From Amycolatopsis nivea (GTDB lineage Bacteria > Actinomycetota > Actinomycetes > Mycobacteriales > Pseudonocardiaceae): a stretch of DNA of 64,000 nucleotides. This document shows, in pieces, positions 37,199 through 45,902 of the stretch; positions within the stretch are counted from its first letter, which is position 1; each line of letters begins with the position of its first letter. The notes beneath the pieces are model-generated. The model was not told where the DNA came from. It was given only the letters and a program-made list of their open reading frames with translations, and searched no databases. Location of the stretch: NCBI RefSeq assembly GCF_004522235.1, contig NZ_SDLT01000034.1, forward strand, positions 49,576 through 113,575, read 5' to 3'. The position numbers were made by a program, and so were the translations under genes.

Positions 37199-37804
37199 TT
37201 ATCCCTGATGAAGCAGCAACGCGACGCCCAGCGCGGTCATGGTCGCCGCGATCACGCCGTCCAGGATCCGCCAGGCGGTGGGACGCGCGAAGACGTCGGA
37301 CAGCCTTCGCGCGCCGAGCCCGAGCGTGCTGAACCAGACCGCGCTCGCGACCACCGCGCCGATGCCGAACAGCCAGCGGCTGTCGCCGTGTCCGGCCGCG
37401 ACGGAGCCGAGGAGGAGAACGGTGTCGAGATAGACGTGCGGGTTGAGCCAGGTGAGCGCGAGGCAGGTGAGGAGGACGCGCTTCGGCGAAGACAGGTCGG
37501 CCGGGGTGACGGCCAGCGTGCCCGGCCGGAAAGCCCGGCGCGCGGCGAGGATCCCGTATCCCACCAGGAAAAGCCCGCCGACGATCGCGATCGCCTTGAT
37601 CGCCGACGGCCACCGCTGCAGCACCGCCCCGATCCCGCTCACCCCGGCGGCGATGAGGACCGCGTCGGACAGCGTGCAGACGAGGATCACCGGCACGACG
37701 AGACCGCCGCGCAATCCTTGGCGGAGCACGAAAGCGTTCTGCGCGCCGATGGCGACGATGAGGGACATGCCGGTGCCGAACCCGGCGCTGAGCGCTGCGA
37801 TCAC
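37199..37804 (-). CDS. LysE/ArgO family amino-acid exporter
   Basis: This 201-aa exporter has about six membrane segments. IAALSAGFGTGMSLIVAIGAQNAFVLRQG is the N-terminal family line, quoted here as adjoining parts (GFGTGMSLIVAIGAQ, NAFVLRQG). LTWLNPHVYLDTVLLLG is the conserved centre. LysE/ArgO exports basic amino acids. The GTG at 37804 fits the usual length, although an in-frame ATG at 37834 exists. It is divergent from a LysG/ArgP-like regulator, the classic arrangement in which lysine or arginine induces the exporter. Confidence 0.85.
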   Translation of the reverse strand: MIAALSAGFGTGMSLIVAIGAQNAFVLRQGLRGGLVVPVILVCTLSDAVLIAAGVSGIGAVLQRWPSAIKAIAIVGGLFLVGYGILAARRAFRPGTLAVTPADLSSPKRVLLTCLALTWLNPHVYLDTVLLLGSVAAGHGDSRWLFGIGAVVASAVWFSTLGLGARRLSDVFARPTAWRILDGVIAATMTALGVALLLHQG

Positions 37805-37857
37805 CCTGCCGACGGTAGAAGCGGTCGTCCGCATTATTCCAGGTAAAGATTCTGAAC

Positions 37858-37871
37858 TAAGATAAGCGTTC
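37858..37871 (+). promoter_or_regulatory. -10 box of leaderless LysG-like transcript
   Basis: TAAGAT (37858-37863) lies 8 nt before GTG 37872 in the lower-GC gap between lysE and lysG-like genes. No ribosome site is visible, so a leaderless mRNA is inferred. Confidence 0.45.
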
Positions 37872-38759
37872 GTGATGTCCGATCTTCCGCTCGACCAGGT
37901 CCGCACTCTGCTCGCGGTGGTGGACGAGCAGTCGTTCGACCGGGCCGCCGCCGTCCTGCACGTGACTCCGCCCGCGGTGAGCCAGCGGGTCAAGGCGCTG
38001 GAGCAGCGGATCGGCCGGGTGCTCGTGCTGCGGTCGAAACCCGTGCGGCTCACCGAATCCGGCGAGGTGCTGGTGCGGTTCGCCCGGCAGCTGACCCGGC
38101 TCGAATCCGACACCCGCGCGGAACTGGGCCTCGGCGGAGCCGGCCAGCCGACGACGCTGCCGATCGCGGTCAACGCGGACTCGCTGGCCACCTGGTTCCT
38201 GCCCGCGCTCGAAGAGGTCCCCGCCGAACCGCCGGTCTCGTTCGACCTGCGCAGCGACGACCAGGACCACACGGCCGCCCTGCTGCGCGAGGGCTTGGTG
38301 ATGGCCGCGATCACCGCGACGCCGCAACCGGTGCAGGGGTGCACCGTCCGCCGCCTCGGCACGATGCGGTACCGGGCGGTGGCGTCGGCGGAGTTCGTGC
38401 GCCGCTGGCTGGACGGCGGCTCGCTCGCGGAGCGGCTGCCCGCCGCGCCGGTGGTGGTGTTCGATCGGAAAGACGATTTGCAGGACCGGTTCCTGCGCCG
38501 CCTGACCCGGCGCAAGCTCTCGGGCCGCGTCCGGCACTGCATCCCGGCGTCGGTGTCCTTTGTGGACGCGGTGGCGGCCGGGCTCGGCTGGGGGATGGTG
38601 CCGGAACTGCAGCTGTCCGGACGGGAACTGGTGGATCTCGCGCCGGACCGGGCGGTCGACGTGGCGTTGCACTGGCAGCAGTGGAAGCTGGACTCGCCGT
38701 CGCTGGCCGCGGTGGCGGAGGCGGTGGGGAGGGCGGCTGGGCGCGCGTTGGGGCCGTAG
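37872..38759 (+). CDS. LysR regulator, ArgP/LysG type
   Basis: This 295-aa LysR protein is of the ArgP/LysG branch. LDQVRTLLAVVDEQSFDRAA and VTPPAVSQRVKALEQRIGR are the DNA-binding half, RSKPVRLTESGEVL follows, and a ligand domain makes up the rest. It is divergent from lysE with a gap of about 70 nt and is expected to activate it when a basic amino acid accumulates. Start codons at GTG 37872 or ATG 37875 are adjacent. It ends 3 nt from the convergent acyl-CoA ligase gene. Confidence 0.9.
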   Translation: MMSDLPLDQVRTLLAVVDEQSFDRAAAVLHVTPPAVSQRVKALEQRIGRVLVLRSKPVRLTESGEVLVRFARQLTRLESDTRAELGLGGAGQPTTLPIAVNADSLATWFLPALEEVPAEPPVSFDLRSDDQDHTAALLREGLVMAAITATPQPVQGCTVRRLGTMRYRAVASAEFVRRWLDGGSLAERLPAAPVVVFDRKDDLQDRFLRRLTRRKLSGRVRHCIPASVSFVDAVAAGLGWGMVPELQLSGRELVDLAPDRAVDVALHWQQWKLDSPSLAAVAEAVGRAAGRALGP

Positions 38760-38762
38760 GGC

Positions 38763-40835
38763 CTACCCCTGCGCGATCGGCCAAAGGTCGTCGTTGAGAA
38801 GCCGCTTCACGATCTTCCCGGTCGCGTTCCTCGGAAGCTCCGGCACGAAGTACACATCGCGCGGCACAGCGAACCTCGCGAGCCGCTGGTGGATGTAGTG
38901 CCGGACGTCCTCCGCGTGCATGCGAGCGCCGCGGCGGAGCACGACGTATGCGGCCAGGCGTTGGCCGAACTCGTCGTCCGGGACGCCGACCACGGCCGCG
39001 TCCGAGACGCCCGGCAGTGCGGCCAGCGCTTCTTCGACCGGGCGCGGGAACACGTTCTCGCCGCCGGACACGATCATCTCGTCGGCCCGGCCGGTGACGA
39101 ACAGCCGTCCGGACGCGTCCTGGTAGCCGACGTCGCCGGTGGCCATCAGGTCGTGCGCGCGGGGGACGCTGGAACCGTTGGTGTAGCCGTCGAACAGCAT
39201 GTCGTTGGCGACGAAGATCTGGCCCTCGTCGCCGGGCGGGACCGGGCGGCGGTCGTCGTCGAGGATCGCGACCTGGGTGCCGGGCGGGCAGCGGCCCGCG
39301 GACGTCGGCGCGGCGCGCAGGTCGGCCGGGTCGGCGATGCTCGCCCAGGACACCTCGGTGGAGCCGTAGAAGTTGTAGAGGACGTCGCCGAAGGTGTCCA
39401 TGAACGACGTCACGAACGCGCCCGGCATCGCCGATCCGCTGCTCGCCACGATCCGCAGCGACGACAGGTCGTACCGGTTGCGCACGCGTTCGGGCAGGTC
39501 GAGGATCCGCTGCAGCATGATCGGGACCGCGAACAGCGCGTCGCAGCGGTGCTCGGCGATCGTGCGCAGCGTCTGCTCCGCGTCGAACCGGCGGATCAGC
39601 GACAGCTCCGCCCGCAGCGCCATGCCGAGCTGCATCGCGGCCAGCCCCCAGCTGTGGAACAGCGGGGCGGCCACGGCGATCTTGTCCCTGGCCCGCAAGG
39701 GGATTCGCGACAAAACGGTCGCCGATGTGCTCACGCCCTTCGGCGTCGGACGGCGCGCGCCCTTCGGCGCTCCGGTGGTGCCGGAGGTCAGCACGACTAT
39801 CCGGCCTTCGTGTTCGCTCGGCTTCGGCCGGGTCGTCGGGGCGTCCTGGAGCAGTTCGTCGAGCGTGCGGTAGCCCTGGTCGGCGTCGTCCCACGTGCTC
39901 ACGCGCGGGAATTCGCCGGGCACCGACGCGATGATCGGCGCGAACTCGTCGTCGGCGAGCACCGCGGCGGGCGGGTGCTGCGTGAGCACCTCCTCGACGG
40001 CGGCGGGGGAGAGACCGGTGTTGAGCAGGACGACGTCGGCGCCGAGCTTGCTGCAGCCGACGAACGCCTCGATCATCGCCGCGTGGTTGCGGCACATCAG
40101 CGCGACCCGCGATCCGGGCTTCACGTCGAGCGCGGCCAGCGCGTTGGCCAGCTGGTTGCTGCGTTCGTCGATCTCGCCGAACGTGCGCGTGTTGCGCTCG
40201 TCGTGCACCGCGACGTCGTCGGCCCCGCGCGCGGTCGCGGCGAGGTATCCGCCGGCCAGGGTCGCGCCCCAGCGGGCGAGGGAACTGAGCTGCTTGACCA
40301 TCTTGTCCGGCCGTCCCGCGGCCAGCACGCCCGCTCGGACCAGCGTGTTCGCCGTGCGCAGGGCGGTGGCCGGCTCTTGCTCCGGCGGGTCGCCCGGCAG
40401 CCCGGACAGCTGCTGCCCGATCCGCTTCGCCAGCTGCTTGAGCAGGCCTTTCGCCGTGCCGCGGGCGAGCAGGTCGGAGTGTTCCGGCGGCAGCGACGGG
40501 AGCATCATCCGCAGCACGATCTCGGTGCCTCCGCGCGGAACCGGCCGCAGTTCGACCGACACCCAGGTGCGCTCGTCCGGCAGCCCGCACCAGACGACGT
40601 GCTCGCCCGGGCGGTACACCGCCGCGTGAATCGTGCCCTCGACCATGGTGTGCCGGTCCGGGGCCAGCCGGATCAGGCAGTGCGGCCCGCGCCCGCGCTC
40701 GGCCGGAACGGTGACCTCGCACCAGCTGATCGCCGGGACGAACCTCGGGTACAGCTCCGGACTGCCGACTATCTGCCACACCTGTTCGGGCGAGTGCCCG
40801 ACCACCGCACTCGCCTCGACTACATCGTCTCGCAT
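38763..40835 (-). CDS. Fusion of SRPBCC domain and acyl-CoA synthetase
   Basis: This 690-aa protein has two parts. Residues 1 to about 150 form an SRPBCC/polyketide-cyclase-like hot-dog-sized pocket (EASAVVGHSPEQVWQIVGSP, then PRFVPAISWCEV). From about 190 an AMP-forming acyl-CoA synthetase follows: VVLTSGTTGAPKGARRP, LYNFYGSTEVSWASI, MATGDVGYQDASGRLFVTGR, and RNATGKIVKRLL with the catalytic Lys. The ligase would activate a fatty or aromatic acid. The front domain may bind the same hydrophobic substrate or product. No stop or frame change separates the parts. The substrate is unknown. Confidence 0.88.
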   Translation of the reverse strand: MRDDVVEASAVVGHSPEQVWQIVGSPELYPRFVPAISWCEVTVPAERGRGPHCLIRLAPDRHTMVEGTIHAAVYRPGEHVVWCGLPDERTWVSVELRPVPRGGTEIVLRMMLPSLPPEHSDLLARGTAKGLLKQLAKRIGQQLSGLPGDPPEQEPATALRTANTLVRAGVLAAGRPDKMVKQLSSLARWGATLAGGYLAATARGADDVAVHDERNTRTFGEIDERSNQLANALAALDVKPGSRVALMCRNHAAMIEAFVGCSKLGADVVLLNTGLSPAAVEEVLTQHPPAAVLADDEFAPIIASVPGEFPRVSTWDDADQGYRTLDELLQDAPTTRPKPSEHEGRIVVLTSGTTGAPKGARRPTPKGVSTSATVLSRIPLRARDKIAVAAPLFHSWGLAAMQLGMALRAELSLIRRFDAEQTLRTIAEHRCDALFAVPIMLQRILDLPERVRNRYDLSSLRIVASSGSAMPGAFVTSFMDTFGDVLYNFYGSTEVSWASIADPADLRAAPTSAGRCPPGTQVAILDDDRRPVPPGDEGQIFVANDMLFDGYTNGSSVPRAHDLMATGDVGYQDASGRLFVTGRADEMIVSGGENVFPRPVEEALAALPGVSDAAVVGVPDDEFGQRLAAYVVLRRGARMHAEDVRHYIHQRLARFAVPRDVYFVPELPRNATGKIVKRLLNDDLWPIAQG

Positions 40836-41029
40836 CGCGATCCGCCTCGCCGCCGCACGCGTGTGGGCTCCCCGGTCCTTCCCGGACGCGTGTTCAGGTT
40901 GCGGGGACGCTACCAGGCACGAGACGCCCGGGGTACTCCGAAAGGCCCAAAATCCAACTGGGTGGGAATTTTCTTGCGGAGCGTGCCCGAGGGTGACGGG
41001 CGCGACCCGGCGAGGCCCGGCACGCCGGA

Positions 41030-41042
41030 CATAATGGGCCGG
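41030..41042 (+). promoter_or_regulatory. -10 box of leaderless stress-protein transcript
   Basis: CATAAT (41030-41035) lies 7 nt before GTG 41043. An upstream in-frame ATG (41034) falls inside this box and so is unlikely to be translated. Confidence 0.5.
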
Positions 41043-41528
41043 GTGGAGCAACTGGTCGAGGAATACGGACCCAGCTGGGACCCGGGCCCGTACGAACGGG
41101 GCACCGACGGACCGCGCGTGATCCTGGTCGGCGCGGACACTTCGCCGACCGGGCTGCGGGCGACGGCCTACGGCGGCGGCCTCGCGCGGAGGCAGCGCGC
41201 GCGGCTGGTCGTGGTGTACGTGGCCGCGCCGACGGTGTGGACCGGCCTCGCCGCTGCCGCGGTCGTCGACGTGCAGCAGCAGACCTTCGAGGAAGAGATC
41301 GAGCAGCTGCGCGCGGAACTGCGCGACCGGGCGGCGGACCTGCAGGTGCCGGTCACGTTCGTGGTCCGCCGCGGCGAGACCTTCCCCGAACTGCGCCAGG
41401 CCGCGCAGGAGGTGAACGCGGACATGGTCGTGGTCGGCGCCTCCGAACAGGGCGGGCACCGGCTCGTCGGTTCGGTCGGCAACCGGCTGGTGCGCGCCGC
41501 GACCTGGCCCGTCGTCGTGGTGCCGTGA
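41043..41528 (+). CDS. Universal stress protein (UspA family)
   Basis: This 161-aa UspA-fold protein has VILVGADTSPTGLRATAYGG at the start of the domain, LVVVYVAAP as the second strand, and the ATP-binding end VVVGASEQGGHRLVGSVGNR, then WPVVVVP. The glycine spacing of the loop suggests an ATP-binding member. It is the first gene of a pair with the methyltransferase, joined by a 4-nt GTGA overlap. The link between the two functions is unknown. The first 25 residues precede the fold and are variable in the family. Confidence 0.87.
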   Translation: MEQLVEEYGPSWDPGPYERGTDGPRVILVGADTSPTGLRATAYGGGLARRQRARLVVVYVAAPTVWTGLAAAAVVDVQQQTFEEEIEQLRAELRDRAADLQVPVTFVVRRGETFPELRQAAQEVNADMVVVGASEQGGHRLVGSVGNRLVRAATWPVVVVP

Positions 41529-42280
41529 GCGACTTCGAGGACACTGTCGCGCGGCTGCGCGCCGCCGGGTGCGTGTTCGCCGAGGACGAGGCCCGGCTTC
41601 TGCTGGGCCAATCGGGCGATCTGGCCGGAATGGTCGAGCGCAGGGTTGCCGGAGAACCGCTGGAGTACATCCTCGGCTGGGCGGAATTCGTCGGCCGCCG
41701 GTTCGTTGTCGCGCCGGGCGTCTTCGTGCCCCGGCACCGCACGGAACTGCTCGTGCGGCTGGCTGCCGGGTTCGCGCGCGAGCAGTCGGTAGTGCTCGAT
41801 CTGTGCTGCGGCTCCGGTGCACTGGGCGCAACGGTCGCGGCCGAGGTGCCCGGAATCGAGCTCCACGCGGCGGACGTCGAGCCCGCCGCGGTGGACTGTG
41901 CTCGGCAGAACGTGCCTGGTGAGGTCTATCAAGGCGATCTCTACGCCCCGCTTCCGCAGCGGTTGCGCGGCCGGGTGGACGTGCTGATCGCGAACGTCCC
42001 GTACGTCCCCACTGACGATGTCGCGCTCATGCCGCCCGAGGCGCGCGACCACGAACCCCGCGTCGCGCTCGACGGGGGAGCCGACGGTCTCGACGTGCTC
42101 CGTCGCGTCGTCGCCGAGGCTCCGGAGTGGCTGGCTCCGGGCGGGCACGTGCTTTTCGAGGCCAGCGAACGCCAAGCCGACGCCGCGACGGCCGAACTGC
42201 GGCGGGCGGGGCTGGTCGCGTGGGTGGAAGAAGAGGACGAACTCGGCGCGACTGTCGTGGTAGGACGGCGCGAACACTGA
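41525..42280 (+). CDS. PrmC-like protein N5-glutamine methyltransferase
   Basis: This 251-aa class I methyltransferase is of the HemK/PrmC type. An N-terminal helical part (DEARLLLGQ) is followed by EPLEYILGWAEFVGRRFVV. VLDLCCGSGALG is the SAM-binding motif I. ANVPYVP stands where PrmC has NPPY, the motif that holds the target glutamine. True PrmC modifies release factors, and this variant motif is seen in a related actinobacterial group. Its release-factor role is therefore likely but not certain. It overlaps the stress-protein stop. Confidence 0.85.
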   Translation: MSDFEDTVARLRAAGCVFAEDEARLLLGQSGDLAGMVERRVAGEPLEYILGWAEFVGRRFVVAPGVFVPRHRTELLVRLAAGFAREQSVVLDLCCGSGALGATVAAEVPGIELHAADVEPAAVDCARQNVPGEVYQGDLYAPLPQRLRGRVDVLIANVPYVPTDDVALMPPEARDHEPRVALDGGADGLDVLRRVVAEAPEWLAPGGHVLFEASERQADAATAELRRAGLVAWVEEEDELGATVVVGRREH

Positions 42281-42334
42281 GCGGCGAACCGGATTCGCCC
42301 GCTTTCCGTACTGCGTGCGTCCGGGGCGGACGTC

Positions 42335-42346
42335 TAGGGTCGACCC
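42335..42346 (+). promoter_or_regulatory. -10 box of leaderless glgM transcript
   Basis: TAGGGT (42335-42340) lies 6 nt before the ATG at 42347, with no Shine-Dalgarno. This is one of the clearest leaderless signatures in the window. Confidence 0.55.
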
Positions 42347-43504
42347 ATGAAGGTCGGCCTGCTCACCCGGGAGTACCCGCCGGACGTGTACGGGGGAGCG
42401 GGGGTGCACGTCGAGTTCCTCGCGCGGGAACTGCGGTCGCTGGTCGACCTCGACGTGCACTGCTGGGGCCCCGACCGTCCGGACGGCGCGCACGGGCACC
42501 GCGACGCGCACGGGTACGCCCAGCCCGCGTTCGCCACCATGGACATCGCGGTCTCGATGGCGGACGCGCTCGCCGGGCACGATCTCGCGCACAGTCATAC
42601 CTGGTACGCGAACCTCGGCGGCCATCTCGCGAAGCTCGCGCACGGCATCCCGCACGTCATCACCGCGCATTCGCTCGAACCGCTGCGGCCGTGGAAGGCC
42701 GAGCAGCTCGGCGGCGGCTACCGGGTGTCGTCGTGGATCGAACGCGACGCGTACGAGGCGGCGGACGCGATCATCGCGGTCAGCTCCGGCATGCGGCGCG
42801 ACGTGCTCGCCGCGTACCCGAACGTCGATCCGGCGCGGGTGCACGTGGTGCGCAACGGCATCGACACCGAGCTGTACCAACCCGATCCGGGCACCGATGT
42901 GCTGGAGAAACACGGGATCGATCCGAACCGGCCTTACGCGTTGTTCGTCGGGCGGATCACGCGGCAGAAGGGCGTGCCGCATCTCGTGCGCGCCGGGGCC
43001 GCGCTGGACGAAGACGTGCAGCTGATCCTGTGCGCGGGCGGTGCGGACACGCCGGAGCTGGACGCGGAGTTCCGCGGGCTTGTCTCTGAACTCCAGGAGA
43101 ACCGGTCCGGCGTGCACTGGATTCCGGAGATGCTGCCGCGCACCGAGGTCGTCCAGCTGCTGACGCACGCGCTGGTGTTCGTGTGCCCGTCGGTGTACGA
43201 GCCGCTCGGCATCGTGAACCTGGAAGCGATGGCGTGCGGCACCGCGGTGGTGGCCAGCGACGTCGGCGGCATCCCGGAGGTGGTCGCGGACGGCGAGACC
43301 GGTGTGCTGGTGCATTACGACGAGAACGAGCCCGGCGCTTTCGAGGCCGGGCTTGCGCGCGGGATCAACGACCTGGCCGCGGATCGTGACCGCGCCACCC
43401 GGCTGGGCCTCGCCGGACGGGACCGCGCGGTGGGAGAGTTCGGCTGGGCAGCGATCGCCGCCGCGACGGTCGGGGTTTACGAGGCGTGCGGGAGGGTTTC
43501 GTGA
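42347..43504 (+). CDS. glgM: Maltose-1-phosphate synthase / GT4 glycogen synthase
   Basis: This 385-aa GT4 glycosyltransferase is of the actinobacterial glycogen-synthase type, now assigned in mycobacteria to making maltose 1-phosphate from ADP-glucose and glucose 1-phosphate. LTREYPPDVYGGAGVHVEFL is the nucleotide-sugar loop, VRNGID follows, VGRITRQKG opens the C-domain, and PSVYEPLGIVNLEAMACG is the E-x7-E motif. The next gene, glgC, supplies ADP-glucose and overlaps by 4 nt. The message is probably leaderless. A simple glycogen synthase role remains the alternative. Confidence 0.92.
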   Translation: MKVGLLTREYPPDVYGGAGVHVEFLARELRSLVDLDVHCWGPDRPDGAHGHRDAHGYAQPAFATMDIAVSMADALAGHDLAHSHTWYANLGGHLAKLAHGIPHVITAHSLEPLRPWKAEQLGGGYRVSSWIERDAYEAADAIIAVSSGMRRDVLAAYPNVDPARVHVVRNGIDTELYQPDPGTDVLEKHGIDPNRPYALFVGRITRQKGVPHLVRAGAALDEDVQLILCAGGADTPELDAEFRGLVSELQENRSGVHWIPEMLPRTEVVQLLTHALVFVCPSVYEPLGIVNLEAMACGTAVVASDVGGIPEVVADGETGVLVHYDENEPGAFEAGLARGINDLAADRDRATRLGLAGRDRAVGEFGWAAIAAATVGVYEACGRVS

Positions 43505-44718
43505 TCGACGGATCCGATGTGCTGGGAATCGTCCTCGCCGGCGGCGAGGGCAAACGGCTGATGCCGCTGACCACCGACCGCGCGAAACCCGCGGTCCCGT
43601 TCGGCGGCGTGCACCGGCTGGTCGACTTCGTGCTTTCCAATCTGGTGCACGGCGGGATCCGCCGGATCTGCGTGCTGACGCAGTACAAATCGCATTCGCT
43701 GGACCGGCATATCTCGACGACCTGGCGGCTGTCGTCGCTGACCGGCGAGTACGTCACGCCGGTGCCCGCCCAGCAGCGGCTCGGCCCGCGCTGGTTCCAG
43801 GGCAGCGCGGACGCGATCCACCAGAGCCTCAACCTCGTGCACGACGAATCGCCCGCGTACATCGCGGTGTTCGGCGCGGACAACATCTACCGGATGGATC
43901 CGCGCCAGATGATCGACGCGCACATCGCGTCCGGCGCGGGCGTGACGGTCGCCGGGATTCGCGTGCCGCGCGCGGAGGCCCGGTCGTTCGGCGTGATCAG
44001 CACCGAGGACGGGACGAAGATCGACGCGTTCCTGGAGAAACCCGAGGACCCGCCCGGCCTGCCGGATTCGCCGGACGAATCGTATGTGTCGATGGGCAAT
44101 TACGTCTTCACGACGCAGGTGATGCTCGACGCGCTGCACGCGGACGCCAAGAACCCGGCGTCCAAACACGACATGGGCCGCGACATCATCCCGGCGCTGG
44201 TGGAAAAATCCGAGGCGGCGGTCTACGACTTCAACGGCAACGTGGTGCCGGGCGAAACAAGCCGCGACCACGGCTACTGGCGCGACGTCGGAACGATCGA
44301 CAGCTATTACGACGCGCACACGGACCTGATCTCGACGCAGCCGATTTTCAACCTGTACAACCGGAAATGGCCGATCCTGGCCCATCCCGGCCAGCGCGCG
44401 GCGGCGAAGTTCGTGGAAGGCGGCACGGCGACCCAGTCGATCGTCAGCAACGGCTGCATCATTTCCGGCGCACAGGTCGTGGATTCGGTGCTGTCGCCGG
44501 ACGTTTTTGTCGAGAACGGCGCGGTCGTGCAGGGTTCGGTGCTGCTGGACGGCGCCCGGGTCGGCCGCGGCGCGGTGGTGCGGCGCGCGATCCTCGACAA
44601 GAACGTCGTCGTCCCGCCCGGTGCGCACATCGGGGTGGACTTGGCGCGGGATCGCGGCCATTACCACGTGAGCGACTTCGGGATTGTCGTGCTGGGCAAG
44701 GGAGAAACCGCGATCTAG
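43501..44718 (+). CDS. glgC: Glucose-1-phosphate adenylyltransferase
   Basis: This 405-aa ADP-glucose pyrophosphorylase makes ADP-glucose for the preceding glgM product. LAGGEGKRLMPLTTDRAKPA is the N-terminal nucleotide site, RWFQGSADAIHQSL follows, FGADNIYRMD binds the metal and sugar nucleotide, and FLEKPEDP is the catalytic loop. The C-terminal third is a left-handed beta helix (VDSVLSPDVFVENGAVV). A GGGAGGG stretch precedes the GTG at 43501. A short hairpin follows the gene. Confidence 0.95.
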   Translation: MIDGSDVLGIVLAGGEGKRLMPLTTDRAKPAVPFGGVHRLVDFVLSNLVHGGIRRICVLTQYKSHSLDRHISTTWRLSSLTGEYVTPVPAQQRLGPRWFQGSADAIHQSLNLVHDESPAYIAVFGADNIYRMDPRQMIDAHIASGAGVTVAGIRVPRAEARSFGVISTEDGTKIDAFLEKPEDPPGLPDSPDESYVSMGNYVFTTQVMLDALHADAKNPASKHDMGRDIIPALVEKSEAAVYDFNGNVVPGETSRDHGYWRDVGTIDSYYDAHTDLISTQPIFNLYNRKWPILAHPGQRAAAKFVEGGTATQSIVSNGCIISGAQVVDSVLSPDVFVENGAVVQGSVLLDGARVGRGAVVRRAILDKNVVVPPGAHIGVDLARDRGHYHVSDFGIVVLGKGETAI

Positions 44719-44731
44719 GGCCGCTGTCCTG

Positions 44732-44748
44732 GCGAGAGGGGTTCTCGC
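44732..44748 (+). terminator. Short hairpin after glgC
   Basis: GCGAGA (44732-44737) pairs with TCTCGC (44743-44748) around GGGGT. It lies 13 nt after the glgC stop. The stem is short and has no T-run, so terminator function is only plausible. The next 100 nt before the aldo/keto reductase have clearly lower GC. Confidence 0.4.
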
Positions 44749-44847
44749 AGTACCTGCATCATCAGGATCTCCCAGAGGTCGGAAGGGCCTGCCTAATCTG
44801 TGGGCAGTAGCAATGGCCTGGATGATGTTTACTGAGGAGCATGTGCG

Positions 44848-45840
44848 GTGCAGAAGCGCTTGCTGGGACAGCAACTCGAAGTTTCGGCCCTGGGACTGGG
44901 CTGCATGGGCATGAGTTTCTTCTACGGCGAGCCCCCGGGCCGCGCCGAGATGACGAAACTGCTGCGGGCGGCCGCGGACCGCGGCGTGACTTTCTTCGAC
45001 ACCGCCGAAGTCTATGGTCCTTTCACCAACGAAGAACTGGTCGGTCAGGCGCTGGCTCCGGTGCGCGACCAGGTGGTGATCGCCACCAAGTTCGGCATCC
45101 GGCACGGCGAACACGGACCGAGCCCGATGTCGGGGCTCGACAGCCGCCCGGAGCAGATCCGCCGGGTGACCGAGGCGTCGCTCACGCGTCTTCGCACCGA
45201 TCGCATCGACCTTCTCTACCAACACCGCGTCGATCCCCAGGTGCCCATTGAAGACGTGGCGGGCACGGTAAAAGAGCTGATTTCCGAAGGCAAGGTCAAG
45301 CATTTCGGTTTGTCGGAGGCGGGCGCGGCGACAATCACCCGCGCTCACGCCGTGCAGCCGGTAACGGCGCTGCAAAGCGAATACTCGTTGTGGACGCGCG
45401 AGCACGAAGCCGAGATCATTCCGACCTTGGAGAAGCTGGGTATCGGCCTGGTGCCTTACAGTCCGCTCGGGAAAGGCTTTCTGACCGGCAAAATCGATGA
45501 TCGCACGCCTCTGGCCGACAACGACCTTCGGCGTTCCCTGCCGCGCTTCACACCCGAAGCGCGACAGGCCAATCAGGCACTGATCGAGTTGCTCCAGCAG
45601 ATCGCCGGCGACAAGAAAGCCACCCCGGCCCAGATCGCTCTCGCTTGGGTGCTGGCGCAAAAGCCGTGGTTCGTGCCGATCCCCGGTACTACGAAGCTGC
45701 ACCGCCTCGAAGAAAACCTTGGCGCGCTCGACGTCGAGCTGACGCCCGGCGACCTGCAGCACATCGAGGAGGCCGCGGCGCAGATTCCCATCCGCGGCGA
45801 GCGCGTTCCCGAGCAGCTGAAGTCGCTGTTCGGCCGCTGA
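44848..45840 (+). CDS. Aldo/keto reductase (AKR13-like)
   Basis: This 330-aa aldo/keto reductase has LGCMGMSFFYG near the N-terminus, FFDTAEVYGPFTNEE with catalytic Asp and Tyr, VIATKFG with Lys, and LLYQHRVDP with the His. ALQSEYSLWTREHEAEIIP and VPIPGTTKLHRLEEN are typical of the YakC/AKR13 group. It probably reduces aldehydes with NADPH. It starts at GTG with a GAGGAG site 11 nt upstream. The stretch before it and the first 400 nt have slightly lower GC than neighbouring genes, a mild hint of separate origin. Confidence 0.92.
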   Translation: MQKRLLGQQLEVSALGLGCMGMSFFYGEPPGRAEMTKLLRAAADRGVTFFDTAEVYGPFTNEELVGQALAPVRDQVVIATKFGIRHGEHGPSPMSGLDSRPEQIRRVTEASLTRLRTDRIDLLYQHRVDPQVPIEDVAGTVKELISEGKVKHFGLSEAGAATITRAHAVQPVTALQSEYSLWTREHEAEIIPTLEKLGIGLVPYSPLGKGFLTGKIDDRTPLADNDLRRSLPRFTPEARQANQALIELLQQIAGDKKATPAQIALAWVLAQKPWFVPIPGTTKLHRLEENLGALDVELTPGDLQHIEEAAAQIPIRGERVPEQLKSLFGR

Positions 45841-45902
45841 GCGCGCGGGCCGGCCCGGCCGACGGTCCTGCCGGGTCCGCCCCGCGCGGTGCCGGATCCG
45901 GT

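Noticed and set aside
44719..44847. Possible tRNA or small RNA in the lower-GC gap after glgC
   Set aside because: No cloverleaf arms or conserved tRNA boxes could be drawn; only a short hairpin was found.
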